DNA of 64,000 nucleotides from contig CM055743.1 of NCBI GenBank assembly GCA_029465975.1, forward strand, positions 14,952,744-15,016,743, written 5' to 3'. The DNA is from Dallia pectoralis (taxonomy: Eukaryota > Chordata > Actinopteri > Esociformes > Umbridae). The translations under genes were made by a program, and so were the position numbers. Below are positions 36,298 to 49,500 of the stretch, in pieces. The number at the start of each line of letters is the position of its first letter. Position 1 is the first letter of the stretch. A model generated the notes under the pieces. It saw nothing but the letters and a program-made list of their open reading frames with translations. It did not search any database and was not told the origin of the DNA.

Positions 36298-38747
36298 CTG
36301 GACGAAGAGGACAGGTTACGGGCGGTGTTACGGACGAGGCACATCTCAAACAAGTGTAACATCCACCTTAACTTAAGCACATCAACTCCTACCTTGCTTA
36401 CCTTGATTTTGGGAGGGCAGCTGAGGGAGTTTGAAAGCAGCCCCGAGGCGGCGTAGGAGGAGCCCATGCTGGAGGAGGAGCCACCGGTGGAGGAGGCGGA
36501 GCCGTCTCGCTGCTTCCGTCCGAGTGGGGGTGGCTGCAGCTTGAACTTGAACGGCGAAGGGTGCTGCTGCTCGTCGCCTTGGTGATGGTGCAGCGAATGG
36601 GAGTGAGGCATGAGCGGGGCGTGGTGGAGGGCTGCCGGGGGCTTCTCCGGGGCTGCTGAGGGCCGATGGGGTTGGGGAACCACTATGTTGGGGTAGTGGA
36701 AGAAGGCTCTGGGGCTGAGGTGGTAGTTATAGACACTCTGGTGGTGGGCCTGGAGATAACGCTTCATGTCCTCCGGATTGAAGGAGAAGTGTGAGCCCAG
36801 CATGGGGGACAGGGAGGGGGAGGGAGTGTAAGGCAGGTGGGACCCAGGGGTCATGGACAGGGCAGGGGAGAGGGTGGGGCCCAGGAGGCCCCCGGGGCCC
36901 GGGAGCGGTGAAACGGGGAACGGTGACAGGGGATCGGCGTGCACCCTGTGAGCGGGCGGAGGACGCCCTAAACCGCCGGGACCCCCGTAGGCGCGGAACA
37001 GCGAGTCGTGGGAGAGGCGGGGGTGGAGGAGGCCTCGGAACGCCCGGTCTGCGCCGCCGCGGTCTTCCACGCCGACGCCCTCCTCCAGCTCCGAGTTGGT
37101 GGAGGTGCCGTCGCTGCAGTCGGAGACGGAGCCCCGGGCCATACGGCGGGCCACGGTGCTGAACACGCCCGGGCTGCGCAGGTCTTCGCTGGGGGAGAGC
37201 ACGTCGGACGGGGTGGAGGGGGGGAAACGGAAGTGGCTGCCACCGGTGGGCACCGGGGGGGCACTCTGTGGGACTCCCCTACCTGGACAGGGAGAAAACA
37301 TAAGACATGAGTTAAGAGGGGAAACATGAGTTAAGAGGGAGTAAAACTATTGATAGAGAGTAAAGCAGGAGATTGGGGGTTAGGGAGGAGAAAGAGAGAT
37401 GAAACTACAGTAGAAAAGAAAGGTCAAAGTGTCAAAGTGTAAGGTGGTAGGTAACAGGGCAGAGGTGTGAGACCTAAACAGAGAGAAGCAGGTGTGAGTA
37501 TAACGACACAGAGACCAAATGGCTGTGTAGACAAGCCACGTTACATTCCACTTTCCAGCGCCGCTCGGCCAAAATATGCCACACTATAAATTCCTGGCGT
37601 CCTCGGCCGTGCCAGAATTAAATATTGGAAAGTCGTTCTTTTTGCCATCCCAAACAAAGGTTCGGGTTGCCGTAATTTTCCCAGAACCGCCGAGTGAGTT
37701 AACGTGGGTGAGGCATGGGTGTGTGTGTGTGTGTGTGTGTGCGTGTGGCCATCATATGAAAACCCATGTCAACCCACATCACATATGGGCTGGGATAAAA
37801 GCATCACGCTACAGCTATGTCACACAGTATCAGGCTTCCAGTGGACACTATTTATATTGAGAGCTTGTGATTAGGGCTGAGTGGGATTTAAACAAGGGGA
37901 ACCCACTGTATTAAAGAGCATAAACACAAATACGTAGTATATATACAGGTCACCTGTTGGTTCCCATTCTCACTGTGCTCTATTTGGTCTGGGACACACA
38001 GGGATGGGAACAGATACCTATTGATGTATTGGTAAAGACAGAAGGCAGGACACTCACCAGAGCCCATGTCAATAAAGGGGTAGTTGACCAGCACCAGCTT
38101 GTTGAAGTTGAACTTGTAGGTGAACCTCTTCCCTTTGGTCTTATGCAGGATCCTCTTGTTGTAGTAGTACCTGGTGAATAACAGTGGAATGGCTACTTAG
38201 TTGTCGTTCGTCTTAACGCACATGCATTCAGGGTTGACCACCTTTAAATCGCAGTGCAGAAAACGACACAAACTTGTGTCTATATCCCCCTGTGGAGCTG
38301 AGCGATTTATTCAATGACATCACTGATCAATGAAAACAGCAAAAGGAGAAATAGGACGTATTTTCATCAATGAAACAAACCTTTTCTAAATATCGGATCG
38401 TTAACACGTGGCGGGCGGGGGGGAAGTGGACGTAGCCTTGACTACATCGTTTGCACGTCGGGTGGGAGGAAGCTCTAAAGAGAGGCAGTGAACAGCGGCC
38501 GCTGAGCCAGTCAGGCGGCTCCGGCTCTTTTACCGGCGAACCGCTCGCTCGAGCACCGAAAAACGGATAAAGGGTTCTGGTCCTCTTCCGCAGTGCCTGC
38601 CATTGAGACTAGAGTGGGCACCCACCCACCCACATGCTAAATCACAGCAGGGTGCTGCACACTGAACACTTTCATATGGACCAAGTGAAGTGGAGACAGG
38701 AGGTTTGGACATTAATTGTTCCTAAACAAGAGGAACCGAAGAGCACT

Positions 38748-38791
<44 letters not shown>

Positions 38792-41700
38792 GGACGGGGG
38801 CACACGCCAACACACGCAAACACCATGTGAAGCGCGGCACGCGACTTCACCAACACACGACAGGGCACATACGGAGAGCCGGGCGAAACGCGCAGCGACA
38901 CACACACACACACGCACGCACAGAAGCTCACATAAGGGCTCGGAGTTTGCTCGGTGACGCTTTGAAGAACATTTGATCACACTTCAAACAAAGCTTAAAC
39001 GGCTAACCTTATTACTGCCGGCACACCGCATTAAAGGAGCACATTGTGAACGCGTGCAGACCTCCAAGCTCTAGCGGCCCCCCTAATTCAATACCGAACC
39101 CTTACGAGGAAAGAACATTGCCTTCATTCAATGACTTGTGTGAATTGAATGCCTCTTTCATCCGAGAGCTTCCTGACAGGAGCCCGTTTCGGGAGGCCGG
39201 TTCGCCATAGAAATGGACCGGGGCACAGATGGGTAGGAGGAGGACTGACGAAGCAGGATGAGTGACTGGGCTGTGACGAGTCTACGAGGCGGATGAGCAC
39301 TGGCGGATGAGCACTAGCTGACCTACACCAGCCTACGACTACCGAGGTGTTGCTGACTAGTGTGACCACGGCCGGCTGTTATTTGTGTGTGTGTGTGTGT
39401 GTGTGCGTGCGTCAGCCGGGGTGTGTGTGTGTCAGCCGGGGTGTGTGTGTGTGTCCGTGCGTTTCTTAACAAAGTGTTATCCAAATGAGCATATTAAACC
39501 AGAGACCTTCACGCACATGGGAGATCAACACGTTGCGATGAACCACACTGACTCGTCCCAGAGGCGTCAGACGACTGGCCTCGTACCAGCTGGTCTCACA
39601 TCGCTCTCATAATCACAGTGCCACCGAGTGCATCGGAGCTTGGATCGAGCGAAACGTTAAACGCACCTCGACGACTCTAAGAAAGGTCCAGGGACAAACT
39701 CTCCCAATCATCACGACCCACAACCCACAGCGGCTTGCCCTCGTGTTACCTGAGCGCTCGGCTCAGAATCGTCACGTTACCCACAATCCACAGCGGTTCC
39801 CCTTGTCTTACCTGAGCGCTCGGCTCAGAATCGTCACGACATTACCCACAATCCACAGCGGTTCCCTCTGTCTTACCTGAGCGCTCGGCTTAGCTTGTCG
39901 TAGTTCATCTGAGGTTTGCATTTGCGGGCGCCCCACAGACGAGCCACCTCGTCAGGGTCCTTGATGACGAACTCCCCGTAGTCCCCCTGCCAGGCGATCA
40001 CCTCCTGGTACTCCTCCTTCCGCAGCAGCTCCAGGATGAAGTGCCACAGCTGGATTTGTCGCGATCCGGGGCTCGACTCCGGCTTGTAGGCCCAGTCGGG
40101 GAAGGCGAACCCTGGGGAGAGGACGGAGGATCGGGGCGGTTAGGTGGAAGTTCATACAGTGGGGTTGAGGGAGCATTTGGCGAATAACTGGGGGGAAGAA
40201 GAATTACTAAACAAAACTCTGTATGATGATTGTCGAGCCACAAGCAGACCAATAGGTCCTATCGGGTAAAGCCAAACAACACTGTACAGGGATCAGTCTT
40301 TTCACATGGCTCCGTCATTCACGGTATGTCCCAGCCTTCAGTAGGAAGACTAAATAAAGATAAAACCGCCTTTAGAAGCACAGAACATGAGAACAGTCAG
40401 AGGAGTGTGTGTGTGTGTGTTGGAGATTGGGGCCGTGCTTAAGAACTCAACACCACTTTAATAAGGCCAGGCGGACTGGCAACGCACACGTGCAGACACA
40501 CACACACACAGCCACACACACACACAGCCCATTAGAACCAGATGTGCTCCAACAATCAGGCTGAGAAACGACTCACTGAGAAACACATGGGCAAAATACA
40601 ACAAACGAGGAGTGGAGGAGCTGATGCTTCCATGGAGCACATGTGAATGTGGAGACATAATACTTTATTGTCCTGATGTGTGCTGAATACTTTAATATGA
40701 ACACATATGTCACATCTGGGGCCACTACAGGTCCGGGGCCACTACAGGTCCGGGGCCACTACAGGTCCGGGGCCACTACAGGTCCGGGGCCACTACAGGT
40801 CCGGGGCCACTACAGGTCCGGGGCCACTACAGGTCCGGGGCCACTACAGGTCCGGGGCCACTACAGGACCGGGGGCCACTACAGGACCGGGGGCCACTAC
40901 AGGACCGGGGGCCACTACAGGACCGGGGGCCACTACAGGACCGGGGGCCACTACAGGACCGGGGGCCACTACAGGACCGGGGCCAACGTCCACATTCGCC
41001 ACTACAAAAACCTCCGCTCCTACTATAGACACGTAGAAGCCCCCGGGGGGGGCACGTGATCGGGGCCATTGTCCCCAAAAGCCTTTGAAAGACGACCCGT
41101 TGACATTACCGAGGATGATCAGATCTGGCCCGGTAAACCAGCCTCTGACACCGCGGTGACTCAGTAGGTAATAGGATAGGGACAGGCGGGGGCGCGGCCA
41201 CAACGCCCCCTGATTTGCCCGGGCCTCTTGGAAAGGAGAGCGGTCCCGACGGCCACCTGATATACTACGTGGCTCCCGTTACGCTCCACCAGGCCGGTGT
41301 GAACCCGTGCGCCCGGCCCCGGACAGGGCGATGGGGAACCGGAACACGTGAGCGCGTCGCGCCCACACAGCAGGAACAGCAGCGGGAACAGCAGCAGTGC
41401 CCACTGTGTCTGCGTCAGTGCTGACTCATGGCCTGCTCTTGTTTGTCGTTCGGGCTTTCACGTGGAGCACGCCTTTCCACTCCGCGTTGCCATCCCTTTC
41501 TTTCCCTCGCGCAGACACTGTCGCCTAGCAACAGGACATATTAGCTATAAATAAACACCACAAACACACGACGACGAACATAAAAACTAATTCAATTAAA
41601 ATGTCCACCCCCGCTAAATTAGTTCTCTCTCTCAGCCACACGTTAAGAAAGTATGCGGGGGTAAAAGAGACGATAAAGAGGACAGGGAGACGTCAGAGGG

Positions 41701-44700
41701 AAAGAGTGACTTAATCTGTGGTGACGCCGATATGAAAGTTCACCGTTCCGCCGCGCCTTCGGGCTGCCGTCGGAAAAAACGCACGGGAACGCTCCGCACA
41801 GACAAATGTCAAACTCCAGTCACCGCCATTACTGCCAGACAGACACATGGAAAACGCGGAGCATAACAGGCATTATTACAGGCCTGTTTTCAGCTCTAAT
41901 GGCGCTAACTACCTGTGGTGCCGCTGGGACCGTCGCTGGTCCTGCGGGTCACAGTTACTATGAAAGGAACAACACACACACGCAGATCAACAGCAGTGAG
42001 ATGCCATAATAGCCCGGGTATCACCTGGGTCTGTGGGCGCGGAGCGGTCCCGTGTGGACCAGCTGGTAGAGCGTGAAGCACGCAACACCAGGGTGCTGGC
42101 TACAGTGCCAGGGGCCGGTGGTGAATGGTGTCCTTAATCTGGGCACTACTGGAATTCATGGTGTATAAAAGCTTCAGCTGAGGGACTTGTGGAAATCTCT
42201 TCCAGCTGTGGTGGGCAGATGCTTACAGATGTCTAGAGGAACAGTAAGACGGGCACACCGCCTCAGAACAACAATGTTTATCCTAATTCGCAGTCTTCCT
42301 TGAACTGGAGACCGTTAGGAGCAAATGGTCAAGGGTGCGTCATAAACAAGCAGGCTAATGGAATACTCATTTAATACGTGTATCAGCGCAAAAACATGTC
42401 CTGAAATCCGCAGACCCGTTTTAATAAATAAAAAAATACGCTACATACTGTGATTCTAGTTAAAGAGTAAAGTTGTGTTCAAAACCTTTTATATACACGT
42501 TTATTTAGGCATCCACCCCAGTAAAGCTAAATACCCCCGTGACACCCAGTTAAAGAAAGACAGTCATTTATAGGGGAGCGTTATCCCGCACTGACACTTT
42601 CGCCGTAACCTTTGAACTTTTTCAAAAGGAGGCCCCACGGGCCTAGTTGTCCCGACAATTACCAACCAAAACGGCCAAAGAAAAGCAACAGAAAAAACAA
42701 CCACAGAGGTTTTAGGGCGCCAAGCAAAGTGCAATCATAATTTGAGGCAGCCAAATTACCTTTCCAACAGAAAACAGGATCTCTACCCGAGAACTATTAT
42801 CATTTAATACAGCCGCTTTTATTAGCCGGCCTGTGACGTCACGTGTTTATAAGAACAGCTTTAATAACAGATAGCCATCATCGTGAGCATTGTCCTAAAG
42901 GCCTGCCGGTCTGAGACTAAACAGGGGCTCCGTCTCCTCTCTTTCTCACCCTGTTCTCACCATCAATTCCCCCGCTTTCCCCTCCCTTCCTTCAATTCTT
43001 TGGTGGTTCTATATTTAGCCGGAGGAAAAGGTCGGCCTCAGTCTGCTAATGATGGCTGCACGGCCGCAAACTGGTAGCAGAGGGAGCGAGGGCGGATGGC
43101 CTTCACCGCTGGACAAACCTCAGCTGACTTTGAACCGGGCATTGCCACTGTACACTGCCTCAATTTAAATAGTTTTCACCATCTCGCAATATCACAAACC
43201 AACTCAACACTTTAAAAGTTGGATTCAAACTTTAATACGGAGAAGTTAAATCTAACATGTGAGCCAACCAATCGCTCTCTCAAAAACCAAGCCGCCCACA
43301 ATCTCCGTGTCAGATTACATGGAGAACACCGGAAATTAAAGAGATTTATGATACAACAAAATAGAAGACACAAGAGAAATCAAAGTGTAGAATTGGATTG
43401 GGGAAAAGAAAATATATAGATATGAAGAAAAGACATAAAGAAAACCACTGGCATCAAACAGGAGAGTCCGAGATGCGGGTATGTCACACCAACCATTAGC
43501 CAACACATGATTGAGGATGACACTCACAACTTGATCAACCGTGAGAGACACCAGACGGGAGGCGCACAGCATCATGGGCTAAGTGGTTCTCCCGTGGCGG
43601 TCCCGTCTCCAAGACGAGACACCGGCGTACGACAGCGCCAGTGTGCCAAGTTCATCGTCACGCCAACCATTGTGGCCGATGCCGAGATGAAAGCGAGTCA
43701 GAGCGCCGCGGCAGTCGCAGCACCGGACTGCGGCGGCGTAACGGATCCCGAGGTGTGGCCCCGGCCAACTCGTCCCAGACAGAAACCAGACTTGTCTCGG
43801 GGAGTTCCGCGCGGTGCAAGCTGTGATTAAAATCTGCCCTAGATGGTTAGACGAGGCGCATGTTTGCGCCAATTTTCCGGTTATGCAAGGCCTGTAGAGT
43901 ATGAGTGCAGAAAAGACCCAGAGCCAGTGTTTATGAGCGTGCCTGTACAGGCCCAGGTCCGTCTACACGCTCAGCAGCAGATCCCCAGGGCAGACTTCCT
44001 AAATACCACTCTCAGAGGCCTGAGGTTAGGAAACGGAGTTGTGATTATAACCGTAATAAATTGATTTGTGCGTTGTAGCTCGCTAACTAACACAGCGCTC
44101 GTCATGTGCTACGATCTTCAGCAATTTCTTGATCAGGTTAGACCCCGAGAGTGGCTGGCAAAGAAGCATACAAATCCCATTGGAGGTATTGGCACACACT
44201 TAATCTAATGCTTATCACCCCATCCGCAAAAACTGACTACGGGGGGAGAGCAGGTGACCTGTGGAGGACCTAGAAGCGATCAGACGGCTCACGCCGCTGG
44301 GAAAGCCTGGTTCCAGGCAGGCTTTCCACCTCCAAGCCCTGGCCTGTTCTGAGGGGTGGTCAAGCCCTTATGTCCGCAGACACTGTGGGGACTGATGTTG
44401 GAAGTCGTCAGCTCTGATTGGCCTTTTCTCTTAGACTGGCCTCCTGCTGTGACGGGGGATAAGTCACAGCAGAGGGCAATGGGATGAAGGTCAGTACTAA
44501 CTTGTCTGGCCAGCCAGCCTCCCAGTGGGGTGGAACCAGATTGATCTGTTCGCATAGCTGGCCCTTTCTCCCCCGAGGGTGACCGGAGACAGGAGACGGC
44601 TGTCTGAGCCCCAGGTCATTGGTGGCCGTGACGGTGCCTGGCTCCTGGGGGAGGAAATTTGGGGCAGACTAGTGATCACAGGGCACTTCTCAAGGAGAAA

Positions 44701-46513
44701 TGCAGAAAAAACTCCTCAGTGTCAACCGTCGGTTAATTGTTCTATGATTTGAGCCACTCCTTTTAGCGGCTGGCGAGTCTTCTTCTGTATCATTTTGTGA
44801 GGGGGGGGCGACGGGTACACTTATGTCTGTTTCTGAAGTCCGGGGCATCCAGGCAGTGCCGATTAGAGGGCCGTCCTGTTCTCCGGTGAAGCCAGACGGG
44901 CTTTGGCATCTGCAGGCACGAGCAGCCCGGCTTCTTTTAAGCCAAATTTGTCTCTTCGATCTATCAGACGGGCCGTGCTACAAACTGCGTTCGGCGAGGT
45001 GTGAAAGCCCAGGTTTGTGAGTTCACAAAACATCCAAGAGCAAAGGGGGATTGAAAAAAGTTAAATGGAAAACAGCAAACACGGGGGCGCCGAGACATTC
45101 AAGAAGACGGCGAAAGAAAGATCGGGATCGGACACAGCCAGAACGCAGGAGAACCCTGACGATAGAAAAAAGTGGACCGGGAGAGCTAGAGGGTTCTAGA
45201 AATAGAGGAATGGGGGTATAGAAACGACAAAGTGCCCCGTTTACAACGTTCTGTATTGTGGTTACGTCTCAGACAGTCTTGACTTTCATTTTTCTACCCC
45301 CCCCACCCCACACACACACATACACAGCTCCGGAAAAAAAACATTGCGGCTCCAGCTGTGGGATTAGCGCACAGTCGACATCAGGGCTCTGTCCCCTAAC
45401 CACCAAACCGAGGGAACCAGATGAATCAGTCGCCACTGACGTTGCCAATACCCTCACTGACAGCTAATGCAGCACTAATTTATCATCTCTCCAACGAGAC
45501 AAAACGTCTCCATAATAATTAGTGTTAGTATTCAGAGTATAGTGTGGTACAGAGAGTATAGAAGAGTGCCGCACAGAACAATACGCTTACTACTATAGTT
45601 TAGTGTGGTCCACACGACGGCATTAGAAGGAACATTTCACATTTGAGTCATTAATCAGGCATCCAGTTTGTGCATAATCACAGAGGTTCCAGGTCAAACC
45701 AAGGTCGTCGTTTGGTAAAAGGCAATAACAGAAGGTCATGTAAATGACCAGCTAATGGCCATCTTTCTTGATGGCAAAGCATTTCTTCAAAATTCAATCT
45801 GAAAATGAGCTGGCAAGGTTACTTTAAACGATTTAATTTTGGACTATTTTTATACAGTTTCAAAGGTTCTACGAAATTGTCACAAAGTTCAGACGATTTC
45901 TGACATTTTACAATGATAGACTTAGCTTTTACTTAACAGTCAATTTGATGTTCCTATAAACTTCTGATATTAACCCATGTTCTCTAGGGAGCTTTGAAAT
46001 GGCAGGCGATACCATGAATCCTCTACCCAGTTGCTGTTTGAGAACCATTTGAGTGTTGACACATTGCTCATTTGTTTTAATCCAATCCCTACAACATTAA
46101 AGCTGGATCCTCATCACAGGCTAAATCCATTAAATAAAAAGAAAAAAGGAGTCCCCACAAATATGGAACCAGCAGGAGCCCAAGCGTGAGAACTAGGAAA
46201 GAGTTTGCTAGTCTTCGTTGCGCGTGTGTGTGTGTGTGAGCGTGTGTGTACAAGTGCGTGTGGGTGTACGAGTGCGCGTGGGTGTACGAGTGCGCGTGGG
46301 TGTACGAGTGAGAGATTGAGTGTGTGCGTGTGTGTACGAGTGCGTGTGGGTGTACGAGTGAGGGATTAAGTGTGTGCGTATGAGTGTGTGTGTATGAGTG
46401 TGTGTTTTAACGTGTACGAGTGTGTGTGCCTAATGCAACACAGGCATCAGCAATTTAACTGGTTTGTGGGGGGTCTGGGCTCCCTAATAAAACATGTGTT
46501 TAAGCTTGAGATG

Positions 46514-46544
<31 letters not shown>

Positions 46545-49500
46545 AACGGCACAAACGTGGAGTACATGGTCATTATCCATACTCTATACACCACGAGCAA
46601 AGTCGGTCCGATAGAAGACCTACAATTGATCCTTTAAAACATACGCTGTGCTGACGTTATGCGTCTTGCATCTTAATAAGCTCTGAGCTGTGGTTTATAG
46701 CTGAGAAAAGCTTCCAACTGGAGAATAGACAATGAAAAAAATGACCTAAAAGTTAAAAACCACAGACGATACGTTGTAACCATTTGATAACCAACAGGTA
46801 TGACATTCCTGTCTGTTCCATCACTGCCTGTAAGAGGACGCCCCTCCTCCACTTTCTTTTACCTCACACCTCACCTGCTTTGATCTCACTCTGGTGAGGG
46901 ATTGAGTGCAAGCTGGCGGCATCGTGTGAAGTAGCGTGAGAAAGGAGGGGTCCGCGCACTGCTACGCTCTCACAAGTTCAGCCTTCACACAACCACAACC
47001 ACACACACACACACACACACACACTCATGTTTAGGGAGATGTGCTTTAGAATCCTGAGAGAGTACACCACTAACACAAACATTAGTTTGAAGTAAAACAC
47101 ACTAACCACACACACACACACAAAAGCCAAAGCCGCATGAAACCAGGGCGAATTCTGACAGACAGAGGCGAGACAAAACCTCAGGGTTCCCACCAAAACC
47201 CAGGGCTGGAGCAGACAAAACACCCAGGCTGCTATTCTCTGTCCACAAGCCACAGACGGCCACAGGACAGGGCAACCTGCACTTTTGACAGCTTGGCTAA
47301 ATGCTGGGACACATATTGCTGAGGGCGAATGACGTGATGCGTTTCATTTCGCAGAGCCTTTTACTTGAAAAAACAAATGTATTAACTTAGTCTAAATAAT
47401 TTTTGTCTGACATTCCACATTTTGAAAACCTCAAACATAGTGCTTAATCCTCATGTTCTCACCGTAGTACTTTACAAAATGCTACTTCATTTATTTTGTA
47501 TTTGGTTAGAATTAATCCATAAGTGAGAAATAAGCAGATTTGAGAGCAAACATTACAAATAAACTATGTTGTTCAACAGAAAAAATATAGAAAGCCCATT
47601 ATAATAACGCATAATGCACTTAGCAACATCCTTAGATTATTTCAGAGTAAAACAGACCCACATTGATTTCAATCGCTTGGTCCACTGAATCTCCTTCTCT
47701 AACTCTGCGAATCTGTGTAAAAGGCGGAACCTCTGTATCCTGTCAGGTGCTCACAGATAGAGGCCCTGACATGTTATCTGCTCAGCGGGCCGGCTATTTC
47801 TTGGTTCCACTTGAGCTACCCTGGCGTTTCATCTACACCGCAGGGGCCCATTCAACCACGGAGCCGGCTGGGGGAGCAGCACTATAGTAGCAGTGAATAG
47901 CTTACTGTAGCTGGCCAGTGGGTAATGAACTACGGCGCGTGCCTAACGCCTGACAAGCGTTACCTGGGCCTGGTTGGGGGGGCTCTCTCACGGTAGGGGT
48001 CACAGCCAAAGCCCTATTCCAGGAAAATCAAATCTCTTCCTGTGCGCTGTCATCGTGGGTCAGAGTACAGGGTTCGCGTGCGATTGAGCCGGTTGCCAGT
48101 CAGACAATTGTAGTCTGGCGACCCTTATTTTTCTGGCGTCACACGCTTGGTTCAAAAGTACCATTGATGTCGTAACATGAGTTGTGCCACAGCCTTACAC
48201 CCCTTACTTTGCTCATTTGGGTTTAGCCAAAATATAGGGGATATGCTGGTAAGAAAGCTGCTCTTTGATATCCCAGGCCTGATTCAATCCACTGTAGGGA
48301 CCGATTTGCATTCTGCTGTTCATGTTTTCTGAATGCAGACCGGAACCGTATTTTACATCCCCACTGTCGACAGCGCAGTGGAGACTGCGCGGTTCTTGCA
48401 CAGGCATATGTTTTAATGTATGGGTCCTTTTTCTTAGTACACAGGAACGGACAAAACGTGCTCGGCTACAGCTGTGACGTCTCACATGTGGCGGGTTGTT
48501 GATATAATGAGTAACACAAGTGGAAAATTGGAGTTAGCGGGCCAGACTGCTTACTTCCTGGTAGGATGTGAGTGGAGTGTGACCCATATAACTGGACTCC
48601 CAGTGCAGTTGACAGATGCCCCGGCACCTTTGAGCTATTTCACCTGAGCCAAAGCTCAGCAGAGCACAAGCAAGGTTCCCCCGACAGAAGAGACGTAGGC
48701 CTTACGTTTTATAACAACATTTGGTGTACCGTGGATATGCTATTCACTTGTTTGCAAGTCATGTGCCTTATCAGTGGCATATTGACTAAAAAGATATCTA
48801 TGGATTTTATGCGGGAATGTTGTCGCTTGTCGACGTCAAAATCTCCACAAGGTACAGTGTCTTCCTACTTATCTTGTAACCTAAACTCGTGGGTGCAGGC
48901 GGATGTAACGAGAGAAATCAAGCAAATGTGCAAAGCAAAAAACTCTCTAAGTTCTTAAAAACAGAATCCACACCTGTAGAAACACAAGAGAAATCACAAA
49001 ATATCGTAAAATCCCATCACAATTTAACAGTTTAAAGTAGTAGTAACTCCTTGTTCAATTAGACGTGGAAGTAATTACATGCTTATTCATTTTCCACTCC
49101 TTTTATAACCCAATGTCACTAACATTTAATTACAACTGCTGCGTCCCAGCAACACCTAACAAATTTGTAAGAGTCGAATTGTGTGGCTAGCCTTGATTTA
49201 CAGCTACCTGTCAGTGACAGGGTTTTTGGTGTAAGTGCAGTTTACACAGGGCTTGTAGAAAGAAGTCATACCAGTCCCATTGTAACACATATTAAACACC
49301 ACCTACTTCGTTTTAATTTAAAATACACCTTACTTTTTAATATTGTTGATTGATTGACTTGGCCTGTGTAAAAAGTTTTTTTAACAAATTATTAATTAAG
49401 CAATTTTTTGGTTTGTCTAGACGAAGCACCAAGGATTTTTTCAAAAACGTAAACACTTTTAACATAACATTCCTAACGATGTGCAGTGAAAGATGTTTCT

